Shown here: positions 55,228 to 63,957 of the stretch, piece after piece
Position numbering within the stretch: the first letter of the stretch is position 1
How the letters are laid out: each line of letters opens with the position of its first letter
Source of the DNA: UBA2185 sp964564625
GTDB lineage: Bacteria; Desulfobacterota; Syntrophia; Syntrophales; UBA2185
Assembly (NCBI GenBank): GCA_964564625.1
Contig: CAZMBE010000002.1
Location: 1 to 64,000, forward strand
Reading direction: 5' to 3'
Length of the DNA: 64,000 bases
Translations under genes and position numbers: made by a program
Notes under the pieces: model-generated
Told to the model about the DNA's origin: nothing
What the model saw: the letters and a program-made list of their open reading frames with translations, nothing else
Database searches by the model: none

Positions 55228-55941
55228 TTATTTTTTCCCTATAGGAAACGTCAGGCTCGCTCCAAGATAGCCGATGAGAGACACAAGGGGAACGAACGAC
55301 AGGGTCATGGCCAGGTAGACAATACGAGCCATCCCTATATCATCAAGGATGCCGGGATTCGCAATCCTCCAGAAAAGAGTGCCCGAAGAAAGAACGACAA
55401 GGATGCCGGACAGCACTATTTTCCACACCACCGGTTTCATCGGCTTTGCCAAATAATTTAACCGCCAGGTCAAGAATCCTGTTCCCATGGCCACGGGCAG
55501 GAACATAACCCCGCCGACTAGACAGTGAAATGCCGTGGTTTCAAGTGAATCAATTCCCGTAAGCATATAGACGACATTAAAAAACGCGGCAGCGAGCAGA
55601 AATACGATGGGGAAGTGAACCGTCATAGGGTGGGGGTGCCGTTCGAAGAAAGGAAAGCGGGCAATAAGAGATGAAATAAGAGCCGGCATCGATCTCTGTG
55701 GTTCTGTCTTCTTGGTCAATACCCCAACCTGAGGGTATCTTTCAAAAACCTCTTCATCATGGGGTGCCGCCGGGAATTCCGAACTGAGATCCCGGCCTGC
55801 ATGATGGCGGTTCATGTGCAATCCCCCCTCCCAGAGACCGCTCTGACTGACATCATAGACCTTCCCTCCGTATGCGATATAGATAGGGTTGCCGTCTTTG
55901 CCGTCGAAGCCTGAAAGAGACTCAGGATCAAATTCTTTCAT
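55228..55941 (-). CDS. Cytochrome b5-like domain fused to a DUF2231 membrane domain
   Basis: A 237-residue protein. The first ~75 residues are a cytochrome b5-like heme/steroid-binding domain (NPIYIAYGGKVYDVSQSGLW, GLHMNRHHAGRDLSSEF; the His pair could ligate heme). The remaining part has four membrane helices with the conserved HPMTVHFPIVFLLAAAFFNV, typical of DUF2231. This suggests a small membrane heme or electron-transfer protein. Single gene; function unassigned. Confidence 0.82.
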   Translation of the reverse strand: MKEFDPESLSGFDGKDGNPIYIAYGGKVYDVSQSGLWEGGLHMNRHHAGRDLSSEFPAAPHDEEVFERYPQVGVLTKKTEPQRSMPALISSLIARFPFFERHPHPMTVHFPIVFLLAAAFFNVVYMLTGIDSLETTAFHCLVGGVMFLPVAMGTGFLTWRLNYLAKPMKPVVWKIVLSGILVVLSSGTLFWRIANPGILDDIGMARIVYLAMTLSFVPLVSLIGYLGASLTFPIGKK

Positions 55942-56078
55942 GGATAAAATATCCTCTTGCTCTTAATAAAATAAAAAAATCACATACAGAAAAAAGCATA
56001 TCCGCCAGGTTACTCTCGCCAGTATAAGATAGAACAGCGATTGTTAAGATAAAAAATATTTTTCAAATAATCCATAGT

Positions 56079-56113
56079 AAAAAAAAGGGTTAACCAAAAT
56101 TAGGCCAACCCTT
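56079..56113 (-). terminator. Rho-independent terminator of tRNA-Ala
   Basis: Arms 56085-56095 and 56103-56113 form an 11-bp stem on the minus strand (two G-U pairs), followed by eight T residues. It starts ten bases after the tRNA 3' end. Confidence 0.85.
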
Positions 56114-56123
56114 AATAATGACT

Positions 56124-56199
<76 letters not shown>

Positions 56200-56268
56200 A
56201 CAAAAATCGCATCTTCAATAAGGTGAAAGCCTTAACATACGATTTTGTGGGTTGTCAATACATTTTTC

Positions 56269-56295
56269 TTGACATTTGATGAGCCCTTATATAAT
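56269..56295 (+). promoter_or_regulatory. Promoter of tRNA-Leu
   Basis: TTGACA (56269-56274), 15-bp spacer, perfect -10 TATAAT (56290-56295). The expected transcript starts a few bases before the mature tRNA 5' end. Confidence 0.65.
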
Positions 56296-56309
56296 CACAC
56301 ACACTATGT

Positions 56310-56396
56310 GCCGGAGTGGTGAAACTGGTAGACGCAGGGGACTCAAAATCCCCCGACCGCAAGGTCATCCCGGTTCGACCCCGGGCTCCGGCACCA
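56310..56396 (+). tRNA. tRNA-Leu(CAA)
   Basis: An 87-nt class II tRNA: acceptor GCCGGAG/CTCCGGC fully paired, anticodon stem GGGGA/TCCCC with loop CTCAAAA (anticodon CAA), a variable arm around GACCGCAAGGTC, T-arm GGTTCGACCCC, and encoded CCA. Its 3' 56 nt are duplicated in decayed form at 63405-63461, which marks it as an integration target. Confidence 0.97.
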
Positions 56397-56924
56397 CAAG
56401 AATAACAATATGTTACAGCTTTTAAGATTGTAATCTTTTTCATTTTCTGAAAGTACATTTATCATTTTGTCCCGCTATAGTCCCGCTTTTTAAATTTCTC
56501 CTATTAAAAACCCCCGGCCATAATAGACAAGGGTTTGCTTATTTGTCATAAAACGAAGTTCTATTTACAGCTTGTGTAAAGATGGTCATGAAACATTCCT
56601 TCCTTAAGTCAAGCGTATAGAAGTTTTAGCAGACATGCACTGTTTCGAATGATTATCAATGAAATTTGTCTCTTGACTTTTCAGGGAATCAAGAGCGAAA
56701 ATTCAATATATCTACATAGGGCATTGTCAAAAAGTTAACAACTAATGGAACCCTTTTTTACAAGGGTGATGCCATGAAGACAGTATTAAAACCCTGTTTC
56801 TGAAAAGAGGCGGGGTTTTGTGTTATTGGGGTAATGAAGATAAAGTGTTGGCAATATCTCTCTTTCATTCAATGTAATTTGCCGGTATCTGTACCGAATA
56901 AATGAGAGATAAAAAGAAAGAAAC
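56397..56924. other. Non-coding stretch after tRNA-Leu
   Basis: About 530 bp where an integrase might be expected, but no reading frame is seen. It contains several small hairpins, for example AAAACCC (56788-56794) with GGGTTTT (56813-56819), and a GTCCCGC motif repeated at about 56468 and 56479. This may be eroded island DNA. Confidence 0.4.
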
Positions 56925-56954
56925 ATGAGAAAAATGGTGAAGGAGGTATGCATT

Positions 56955-58172
56955 ATGAAAAAGGTCACCCTGCTGTCTTTGTTGATCCCTTTCTTTTGTC
57001 TTATATCGCATTTCTCGGTCCCCGCACATGCAGTGGTACAGGGAGAGACTGATCCATACTCGGTAACACTCTATGAAGGAAAGAACTATGAAAAACCATT
57101 CAGTACATGGAAACTTGCACCAGGTATGCGCATGCTGAAGATTCCCACAATAGGCAGGTTTCCTGGATCCATATTGATGGGCTCTTCGGTGAGCGTGGTT
57201 CTATTTTACGACTGGCATTTCAGATCCAAGTTTCATGTAATAGTTGAATGCGGAAGAAGGGAAGGCAGTACCTGCATTAACCCAGTATTTAACCTGGTTC
57301 CTTTTGTGACATTCAGAAGCTCATCACCCTTAATGTTCCCACACCCAAAATACTATCCTTATCCTCTACGCTATTCCATCATCATCCATCGCAAAGATAT
57401 AGGTGATTGGCTGGGAGTTGGGCTGCAATGTGGTGATACTTATCGTTATAGTCGTAGTTCCTCTTATCAATTCTATCCCTTGCCGGAAAAGGCGAGCGAG
57501 AAAGCGATTATATACTCGAAAATACCTTATGGTAATAAATGTCCCTATACTCTTACAATAATGCCTGGCTCTGGATGCTATGGACTCTCACAGCCTAATA
57601 AGCATCCAAATCAGAATGATGTAGAAGTGACAGCGACTGGAGCGGAGGGAAACACTCACAAGTTTCCAGATCCGAACGATACGGAATGTAAATTGATTTT
57701 ACAAGGGTACAAACTCCAAAAATATAGTATCAATCAGCCCTCCTCGCTGAAGATTGTATATAAAGGGCCCTTTGATCAAGCATCATATGTGTATTCTGCT
57801 CGTGTGTCTGCGCCTACAGCACCTAATGTCGCGAAGGTTGACAAACAGCCACCTCAAAGGACTATCGCAAGTACTGGGAGACAGGTGGCCTCAACAGCAA
57901 AATCAGCATTGATAAAGATATATAACGTGTCAGGCCCATGGAATAGCAACATCGGTTTGAAGTATACCATCACGCAGCAGCAGAACACTTTTCAGTGGAC
58001 TGTAGCGAACAGCACTGAAAAAGGGAAGGGAACATTAAGTGGGTATGACATAAGCGCATCATGGCAGGGGCCGCAAGGGGGTGGCTCTACTCAGGGCAAA
58101 ATTGCTATAGTCGATGCGAGCGGAAAAGCGACGAAGATAATCTGGAACAACGGGGTACAGTTTTTCCGGTGA
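56955..58172 (+). CDS. Secreted protein of unknown function with a C-terminal lipocalin-like beta domain
   Basis: A 405-residue protein with a good ribosome site (AAGGAGGT, seven bases before the ATG) and signal peptide (LLSLLIPFFCLISHFSVPAHA). The first ~270 mature residues are rich in Tyr/Pro/Ser with scattered Cys and no family I recognise. The last ~85 residues (YNVSGPWNSNIGLKYTITQQ ... NGVQFFR) look like a small beta-barrel module similar to lipocalin-like domains that appear at the C-termini of unrelated secreted proteins. First gene of the island, followed by its own terminator. Confidence 0.7.
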   Translation: MKKVTLLSLLIPFFCLISHFSVPAHAVVQGETDPYSVTLYEGKNYEKPFSTWKLAPGMRMLKIPTIGRFPGSILMGSSVSVVLFYDWHFRSKFHVIVECGRREGSTCINPVFNLVPFVTFRSSSPLMFPHPKYYPYPLRYSIIIHRKDIGDWLGVGLQCGDTYRYSRSSSYQFYPLPEKASEKAIIYSKIPYGNKCPYTLTIMPGSGCYGLSQPNKHPNQNDVEVTATGAEGNTHKFPDPNDTECKLILQGYKLQKYSINQPSSLKIVYKGPFDQASYVYSARVSAPTAPNVAKVDKQPPQRTIASTGRQVASTAKSALIKIYNVSGPWNSNIGLKYTITQQQNTFQWTVANSTEKGKGTLSGYDISASWQGPQGGGSTQGKIAIVDASGKATKIIWNNGVQFFR

Positions 58173-58262
58173 ACAATAGTGAACGGACAATTACTCAGAT
58201 TAGTAAACTGGGAACGATCTCATAAAGTATTTTGCATCTCTGCTGATAAAAATGCGTAAGAG

Positions 58263-58291
58263 AGCAGGGTCAGAAACGGTCCTGCTTTTTT
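58263..58291 (+). terminator. Rho-independent terminator of the secreted-protein gene
   Basis: AGCAGG (58263-58268) pairs with CCTGCT (58281-58286) and is followed by a run of six T residues, about 90 bp after the stop codon. Confidence 0.75.
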
Positions 58292-58680
58292 ATGCACATT
58301 TCAACCCGTAAACTTGAAGGGCCAATTAATTATGGATGTATAGATTTAGAGGTGTAATGCGCAACTATAACCACAACCGATCATGGAAAATTTTTAAGAG
58401 CTTTTACCATGGTGTACTTCCTTAAGTGAGAGTTCTATTATTTTCAATGGTATGTTCTATTTCACACAGTATTGCTCAAGCGCTGTTGTCATTTGTCACA
58501 CAGTTGCCCGTGCGTTTCTCGGCCTTCACTGATGCGAAACACTCAAAAGTAAAAGTTCAATTACGGTGCTTTCATGACGCAATCTTCTCTTTTCGTTCGT
58601 CATAAAATGAAGTAAAATTAAAAAAAGGTCGATAAATACCAACCGAATATATTGATTAGTGGGTACAACGAGAAACAGGA
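58292..58680. other. Non-coding stretch upstream of the SGNH hydrolase
   Basis: About 390 bp, AT-rich, with no credible gene or clear promoter. The downstream gene has only a weak ribosome site. Confidence 0.4.
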
Positions 58681-59385
58681 ATGAGCTATCCATTTGCCGC
58701 AATTGGGCTCGCCCCGATTCTCTTGGCTCAGGGCATTTATGTTAGTTGGGTAACGCCGAGGCTTCCTGAGCCAACGGGAGTGCGTTACGGAGCTGAGGGT
58801 GCAGGCAAATCTTTGCGACTGGTCATCGTGGGAGATTCTGCCGCTGCGGGAGTTGGTGCCGACTGTCAGTCATCAGCTCTTTCAGGACAGCTCGTCTCAT
58901 CGTTAGCCCCTCACTTTTGTGTGTCTTGGAGGCTCATCGCCAAAACGGGCCACAAGATTCAGGATGTCATAAATCATATCGAATCAGCGCATCAAGAAAC
59001 CTTTGACATAGCTGTTGTCTCGGTCGGTGTGAATGACGTAACCGGCGGTACGTCAATAAAGAAATGGCAGTCTCTTCTTGGCTATCTGTGCGACCTTTTA
59101 AAACTCAAGTTCGGAATACAACATGCCTTCCTGTCAAGTATACCCCCTATGCAGGTATTTCCTGCATTGCCGAAACCGCTTGGGTGGTATCTTGGAAATA
59201 GAGCGGCATCATTCAACCGCACAATGAGCGACCTTACAACGAGACGAGAAGACTGCGATTTTGTGCGGCCAGTATTTCCTCTCACAAAAGAGTTCATCGC
59301 CGCAGATGGCTTTCACCCCAGCCCGGCCGCATATGCATCTTGGGCTGAGCAATTGGCCACAGTAATCAAGAAAAAGTGGCAATAG
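58681..59385 (+). CDS. SGNH/GDSL-family hydrolase
   Basis: A 234-residue protein. A short hydrophobic N-terminus (IGLAPILLAQGIYVSW) is followed by the SGNH fold: catalytic Ser in VIVGDSAAAGVGAD (block I), Gly/Asn in VVSVGVNDVTGG (block III) and the Asp-His pair in AADGFHPSPAAY (block V). These enzymes are esterases or lipases with varied substrates; the N-terminus suggests membrane association. Lone gene in the island. Confidence 0.88.
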   Translation: MSYPFAAIGLAPILLAQGIYVSWVTPRLPEPTGVRYGAEGAGKSLRLVIVGDSAAAGVGADCQSSALSGQLVSSLAPHFCVSWRLIAKTGHKIQDVINHIESAHQETFDIAVVSVGVNDVTGGTSIKKWQSLLGYLCDLLKLKFGIQHAFLSSIPPMQVFPALPKPLGWYLGNRAASFNRTMSDLTTRREDCDFVRPVFPLTKEFIAADGFHPSPAAYASWAEQLATVIKKKWQ

Positions 59386-59538
59386 CATATGCTAACCAAA
59401 AGATTTCACGCAACATTGGCGCCGACACACCGCCGTGCCTGAACCCAGATAATCCTTGACGAAAGAATAAAACTATGAAATCTTAAACACAACCTAACAC
59501 ATGAAATTCAATAAGAAAATCAGATTATAGTTCGTATA

Positions 59539-59574
59539 GCTTCCTCTTCTAAAGAAGAAGAGCAAGTATTTTTT
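59539..59574 (+). terminator. Weak terminator-like hairpin after the SGNH gene
   Basis: The purine/pyrimidine palindrome CCTCTTCT...AGAAGAAGAG is followed by a T-run (59569-59574). The stem is imperfect and AT-rich. It lies directly outside the IS end. Confidence 0.35.
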
Positions 59575-59598
59575 CAGTCAGACTGTTAAAGTCGTAAA

Positions 59599-59774
59599 TG
59601 GTTGTGGTGGTACTTCAACCTTGTTTCCTTTTCACCTAACTTCTTTTATTCTGCGGACCATTATCTGCCCAACTTACCTTATGCAGGTCGAAAAGGATGG
59701 TGGAAGTTGACCAAGCTGAATCCTACAGGTCCCATGGCCCACGAAGCTATTCGGTCCTTCTTCCACCGCAACCA
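59599..59774 (-). ncRNA. Candidate IS1111 guide (bridge/seek) RNA
   Basis: The non-coding end downstream of the transposase is enclosed by a long-range stem: the 12 bases at 59763-59774 pair with those at 59599-59610 with a single mismatch. The interior (~150 nt) contains further complementary pieces. IS110-family elements use an RNA from a non-coding end to choose donor and target DNA, and in IS1111 members it lies at this side. Location, size and closed structure fit; the RNA itself is not proven. Confidence 0.55.
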
Positions 59775-59792
59775 CTTTTTTATCTTATACTT

Positions 59793-61049
59793 TTACGCAG
59801 CCACCGATACCAAATCTTTGAAGACCCGTTGATCCTTTAACAACGCAAAGATCACCTTGATCAGCTTGATCTCCACTGCGCAGCAAATCTCTTTTCTTCT
59901 GGGCTGCTGCCCCACCCTGTTCTTTGTCTCTAATTTTCTTTGATAATACTCCTGAAAATAGTTACTCTGTACCACGATCCTCATGCTCATAAAGAAAAGA
60001 TACTTCCGTAAAAGCCACCGACCCTTCTTGGAAATGAACTTACGACTTACCCAGGACCCGGAATCACTCTCCTGGGGATCATACCCGGCGTACTTCACAA
60101 TCTGACGGACATTATGAAAATGCGCAGGATCACCCAGTTCTCCCAGAAATACGGCAGCAGAAAGAGGGCCTATGCCCGGGATGCTCATCAGATAGAGTGC
60201 TGATTGGATCTTGTTCACCATGAGCTTTAATTGTCGATCCATGTCCTTGAGCGCCAGGGCCGTCCCCTTCACTTCTTCCAAACACACCTTTAGCCGGTAT
60301 CGGTCAGTAACGCCTATCGACTTCACTCCTATACTCTTTTGCGCTGCCTCGTAGAGTGCTTTTGCCTTCTGGACAGACCCTGCCTTCTTTCTTGAACTTT
60401 CTGCAATCAATACTTCAAGAGTTGATACTTTCATTACCACAACATCCTCAGGGAAAGGACACCGATCGAGACTTACCCATAAGCTCCTCGATCCCATTGA
60501 TCAGAATATCCCATGCAATTCCAGGAGGTAATCGTCCAGAGTGACATGCAGGGAGTTCTTTGCGCTTACGCTGTATCGGAGAAGCCTCTCACATGCCTTC
60601 GATAATGCCCGCAGCTGTCTCAGCTCGCCCTCCTCTATAACTGTATCAATATATTTACCCTCGCGGGGAATGTTTGCTATGGTGAATGCATCTCGTTGAT
60701 CACTCTTGGCAGAAGAGCTCTCATCCAGTTCCTGATGATGCTTCAGGGCCGTAGCCCGTACAAATCGCACCTCATACCCATGATCTTTTGCAAAATAGGC
60801 GAGCTTTCTCCAGTAGTGACCCGTTGGTTCCATCCCGATGAGGAAGTCCTTAAAATGATGTCTTGCTTTGAGCCCTTCGATCATCTCAATAAACTGCTCA
60901 AGCCCTTCCCGGCTGCCCAATACTTTGCCGTTCCTGTTCATAAATCCTACTGCGTTGAATGCATTGCCAACATCCACTCCTACGATCAGGGTCGTTGTAT
61001 TGATCCTTTGAGGCTTAGCCAACTGCTTGTTATAATCTTTCCCGGACAT
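59793..61049 (-). pseudogene. IS110-family (DEDD) transposase, interrupted by an in-frame TGA
   Basis: The N-terminal part (182 residues, from 61049) has the RuvC-like DEDD motifs: LIVGVDVGNAFNA, IGMEPTGHYW and KSDQRDAFTIA. A TGA at 60501-60503 stops it; the same frame then continues from 60500 to 59793 with the Transposase_20 domain (LMSIPGIGPLSAAVFLGEL, NVRQIVKYAGYDP) and the recombinase Ser region SDSGSWVSRKFISKKG. No bases are missing, so this is a point nonsense mutation, plausibly from a TGG Trp codon. The element is probably immobile unless readthrough occurs. Confidence 0.85.
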
Positions 61050-61202
61050 GACCTCTTCTCCTTTCTGCTATGTTGTTCGGGATATTCAACTTTAACAGAT
61101 TGAGAATACCATGTCCTCACTTCTCTTTCTTATAGTAAGCTGTAGCCTTTAGAATTGGCTTTCTGCAATAGATAGCAGAGTATGGTCGTTAATAAATGGA
61201 AG

Positions 61203-61235
61203 AAAAAGAAAAAGGCAGGGTCAATTGACCCTGCC
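61203..61235 (-). terminator. Strong rho-independent terminator of the CorC/PaeA-like gene
   Basis: A perfect 22-bp palindrome (61214-61235, arms GGCAGGGTCAA and complement) is followed on the minus strand by T5-C-T5. It lies about 120 bp after the gene's stop codon and also shields the gene from the IS. Confidence 0.85.
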
Positions 61236-61355
61236 TCACTTATTTTTGAAGTTTCCCATGATTTAAAATAAACATCGCGCTCCGAAAATCAAGAGATTAA
61301 GATGCTGTCGGACCGTACATCGCCGAATCGGATTAGTCCCCGTGTTGGTTTACGA

Positions 61356-62651
61356 TTAGGGCTGGATCATGAACAGTACCTTATCTACCCTGTTGCCGTC
61401 CATATCGACAACCTCAAATCGGTACTTGTCCCAGTGTATGAGGTCTCCTGTGACGGGTACGCGCCCAAGGTAGGTCATGATGAAGCCCCCCAGGGTATGA
61501 TAGTCTTCATCCTTGTCGCCGGGCATGTTTGCAATGTTGAAATTTTGCTTGAACGTCTCGATGGGGATGGTGCCGTCTACAAGCCATGACCCATCTTCGC
61601 GCTCCACGATTTCCTGATCTCCCTCCTCCCTGAAGGAAGAGATGTCTCCCACGAGGGCCTCGACGATATCGTTGACTGTGACCAACCCCTGGATGACGCC
61701 GTATTCATCCACGACGAGGGCGATGTTGATCGGCGACGACCTGAAATGCTCGATGATCTTCATTATCGATACGGTTTCGGGAAAGATAAAAGGCTGGTGC
61801 AACAGAGGCTCTATATCCGATTTTTCGATCTCCGGATATATTTTGAACAGGTCTTTTACATGGAGAATCCCGACGACCTGATCCAACCCGCCCTTGCATA
61901 CCGGGAAAAGGGTATGATGAGCTTCCCGGATTTTGTCCAGATTCTCCTGAAAAGGCGCGGCATAGTCCAGCCAGACGATGTCCGGCCGGGGCGTCATGAT
62001 ATCATGGACGCTGAGATCGTCCATGCGGAACGCCCGGTGACAGATGTCCTGCTCCATTTTATGAAAGATTCCCGCCTCTGCGCCTTCTTCAAGAAGGGAC
62101 TTGATCTCCTCTTCGGAAACATCGGAGACGGGCTTTTTGATGCCCAGGATCCTGATTACGACCCCCGAAGACGCATCTAGGATGCGGACAAAGGGGTACA
62201 CAACAATGGAGACGTAATACACTGGCATGGCAATCAGGACGGCGATGCGTTCCGGATGCTGCAAGGCAAGACGCTTGGGTACGAGCTCGCCGATGATGAG
62301 CGTAAAATAAGTGATGCCGATGACGACCACTGCGAGGCTGAGGGTGTAGCTGTAAGGCTTCAGCAGGGAATAGGCATCAAAGACGTGCTGAAGATCCTTG
62401 GCAATGGTCGCACCACCATAAACGCCCGCCAGAATTCCGATCAGGGTGATCGATATCTGAATGGTAGAAAGGAAATTTCCTGGATCCTGGGCAAGCTCCA
62501 GCGCCTTCTGCGCTTTCCGGCTTCCCCCCTCAGCCATTACCTTCAGTTTCGATTTCCGCGAGGAAACAATAGCGATTTCTGCCATTGCAAAAGTGCCGTT
62601 CGCGATAATCAGTAATAAAATAACGATCATCTCGCCGGGGATATCAAGCAT
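61356..62651 (-). CDS. HlyC/CorC (TlyC) family protein, PaeA/YtfL-like
   Basis: A 431-residue membrane protein. DUF21 membrane domain (about residues 1-190, beginning MIVILLLIIANGTFAMAEIA near the N-terminus), two CBS domains (about 205-330; DIMTPRPDIVWLDY, YGVIQGLVTVNDIVEAL), and a C-terminal CorC_HlyC domain (about 345-430; TLGGFIMTYLGRVPVTGD). Architecture and length match E. coli PaeA/YtfL, reported to export polyamines; others handle Mg2+ or Co2+. A reading up to 62798 exists, but its extra 49 residues are unlike the family and no good ribosome site decides the start. Confidence 0.85.
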   Translation of the reverse strand: MLDIPGEMIVILLLIIANGTFAMAEIAIVSSRKSKLKVMAEGGSRKAQKALELAQDPGNFLSTIQISITLIGILAGVYGGATIAKDLQHVFDAYSLLKPYSYTLSLAVVVIGITYFTLIIGELVPKRLALQHPERIAVLIAMPVYYVSIVVYPFVRILDASSGVVIRILGIKKPVSDVSEEEIKSLLEEGAEAGIFHKMEQDICHRAFRMDDLSVHDIMTPRPDIVWLDYAAPFQENLDKIREAHHTLFPVCKGGLDQVVGILHVKDLFKIYPEIEKSDIEPLLHQPFIFPETVSIMKIIEHFRSSPINIALVVDEYGVIQGLVTVNDIVEALVGDISSFREEGDQEIVEREDGSWLVDGTIPIETFKQNFNIANMPGDKDEDYHTLGGFIMTYLGRVPVTGDLIHWDKYRFEVVDMDGNRVDKVLFMIQP

Positions 62652-63404
62652 GTCGGATGTAATAGGTTGGGCCTTTAGACCCTCATCCTCTCCTTTTCGA
62701 AAGTCGTCCAGCAATTGACCGGAAAGCCATGCCTTGCCGGACACAGCAGAAAGCCTCACACATGGATAGTATATAACCGGAAGCTGTATTTTTGTCAAAC
62801 ATATCCCATGATTAAATGCAGAACAGGTATTTTTTTATTTCTTCCATACTTACATCTGAAAGCTCTCCGATTATCCATGCAGAGGGACATCAGAGAATCC
62901 TAGCCATGCCGTTTGAGGTAAATATTTATTTGGCTTATCAGCGAAATCGGATACGGCAATTCGAATAAGCGTCATTCTGTTGTGGAGTTGTAGAATGACG
63001 CTTATTCGTAATATACCTTTCTTATAAAATCTGGGAACTATTTAGTGCAGGGAGGAGCAGTCAGAATCTACATTAACGTAAGATAGGCTGTCAGGCAGTA
63101 GCATATTCATCCGGTATTAAATAGAATGTTCAGGTGATCCAGCATCAACACTTGTATTTGAAGCCTGAATAATCAATCATCGATTTTGTCCATCTCTGTG
63201 ATTGAGACGAGTTTTTAAATATCCCCTCCTGCTTTATCCGGGAGAATATATGCAACAATCGCAGCACTGTGATAAATTTGTGATAGAATGAACGGTAAAA
63301 GACAGGAATAGATAGAAATCATTTTCACATGTGTTTCTAATGCTTACGGAAAATCTGACCGGATATCAAGGGCTTAAAAAATAGCAAATTGTGGGCCGAA
63401 TAAA
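62652..63404. other. Long non-coding stretch at the island's right end
   Basis: About 750 bp without a credible gene, AT-rich, containing a 17-bp perfect hairpin (62962-63008). It may hold eroded island DNA and the promoter of the CorC/PaeA-like gene. Confidence 0.4.
62962..63008. repeat. Perfect 17-bp inverted repeat with 13-nt loop
   Basis: CGAATAAGCGTCATTCT (62962-62978) and its exact complement (62992-63008). No T-run on either side. It is far from any gene start (about 310 bp upstream of the CorC-like gene). Confidence 0.75.
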
Positions 63405-63461
63405 ACTCAAAATTCCCCCAACCGCAAGGTCATCCCGGTTCGACCCTGGGCTCCGGCACCA
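63405..63461 (+). repeat. Decayed copy of the tRNA-Leu 3' half (att-like direct repeat)
   Basis: 57 nt matching 56341-56396 of tRNA-Leu from the anticodon loop to CCA, with one inserted T and two substitutions. The 5' half is absent, so it is not a tRNA gene. In orientation and extent it is what an integrated element leaves at its distal end. Confidence 0.85.
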
Positions 63462-63498
63462 AAAAATAAGGGGTCAGCTGTTACCGACTAACCCCTTA
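63461..63498 (-). terminator. Rho-independent terminator of the thioesterase gene
   Basis: TAAGGGGT (63467-63474) pairs with ACCCCTTA (63491-63498); on the minus strand six T residues follow at once (63461-63466). The T-run abuts the tRNA-Leu fragment. Confidence 0.85.
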
Positions 63499-63534
63499 AG
63501 CCCTTATAAACATCTTTTTTTCTATTCTGCTAAT

Positions 63535-63957
63535 TTATTTTTTCCCCATTTTCTTGGCTAATGCAGCATTAAATTTCTCGGCATTTATGACAAAGCGTTC
63601 GTGTGTGGCCTGGGATATTTTTTCCGCGTCATCAAATGCTTCCAGAGAGAACGTCAATTTCCGTCCCTCTACTTTTTCCAGTTTTCCCTTTACGGTGATG
63701 GTCATTCCCTCCGGAGTTGCCGCGGTATGTGTCATATTCATGCCGATGCCCACCGTCTGTTCGTTTGGCCAATCAAGATGAGGGTTAAGCGCTTTGATAC
63801 AGGAAAATTCATAGAGTCCGAGGAGGAATCCTGTAGCAAGGACCTTGGGCATAACGAGCCCCTCCCCGAATTCCGGGTAAAGAAACGGTACGGTCTTGTT
63901 TTCTGGAACCTTGAATGTAAATTCAACAGTCAGTCCGGGCTGTAAAGAATCTTTCAT
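63535..63957 (-). CDS. Hotdog-fold thioesterase (FlK-like)
   Basis: A 140-residue protein that fits the thioesterase family containing fluoroacetyl-CoA thioesterase FlK. It starts MKDSLQPGLTVEFTFKVPEN and has the conserved VLATGFLLGLYEFSCIKAL helix, VGIGMNMTHTAATPEGMTI strand region (with the family His) and a C-terminal HERFVIN strand. In non-fluoroacetate organisms these hydrolyse acyl-CoAs of unknown identity. Full length with a GGAGG-like ribosome site (AATGGAGGTATTC). It lies just outside the island. Confidence 0.85.
   Translation of the reverse strand: MKDSLQPGLTVEFTFKVPENKTVPFLYPEFGEGLVMPKVLATGFLLGLYEFSCIKALNPHLDWPNEQTVGIGMNMTHTAATPEGMTITVKGKLEKVEGRKLTFSLEAFDDAEKISQATHERFVINAEKFNAALAKKMGKK

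Larger units (their letters stand above)
59583..61098 (-). mobile_element. IS110 family, IS1111-type insertion sequence
   Basis: A 1.52-kb element bounded by 10-bp subterminal inverted repeats: CTGTTAAAGT at 59583-59592 and ACTTTAACAG at 61089-61098. Partial matches on either side extend the repeats. Subterminal repeats and a long non-coding end downstream of the transposase (59583-59792) are features of the IS1111 subgroup. The transposase gene is interrupted by one in-frame stop. The exact outer ends, a few bases beyond the repeats, cannot be fixed without an empty site. Confidence 0.8.
56397..63404. mobile_element. Putative genomic island at the 3' end of tRNA-Leu
   Basis: The segment begins at the 3' end of an intact tRNA-Leu and ends at a direct repeat of the tRNA 3' half, the arrangement left by tyrosine-recombinase integration. 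Its ~7 kb hold an unknown secreted protein, an SGNH hydrolase, an IS1111-type element and a CorC/PaeA-like gene, with unusually long non-coding gaps. No integrase gene remains, so it is a relic at best. The CorC-like gene could predate the island if rearrangements have occurred. Confidence 0.6.

Noticed and set aside
60501..60503. In-frame TGA in the transposase as a selenocysteine codon
   Set aside because: IS110 recombinases have no known Sec position here and the flanking sequence does not suggest one. A nonsense mutation is simpler.
63405..63461. A second tRNA-Leu gene
   Set aside because: Only the 3' half is present, the anticodon stem and T-arm carry mismatches, and the 5' half and D-arm are missing.
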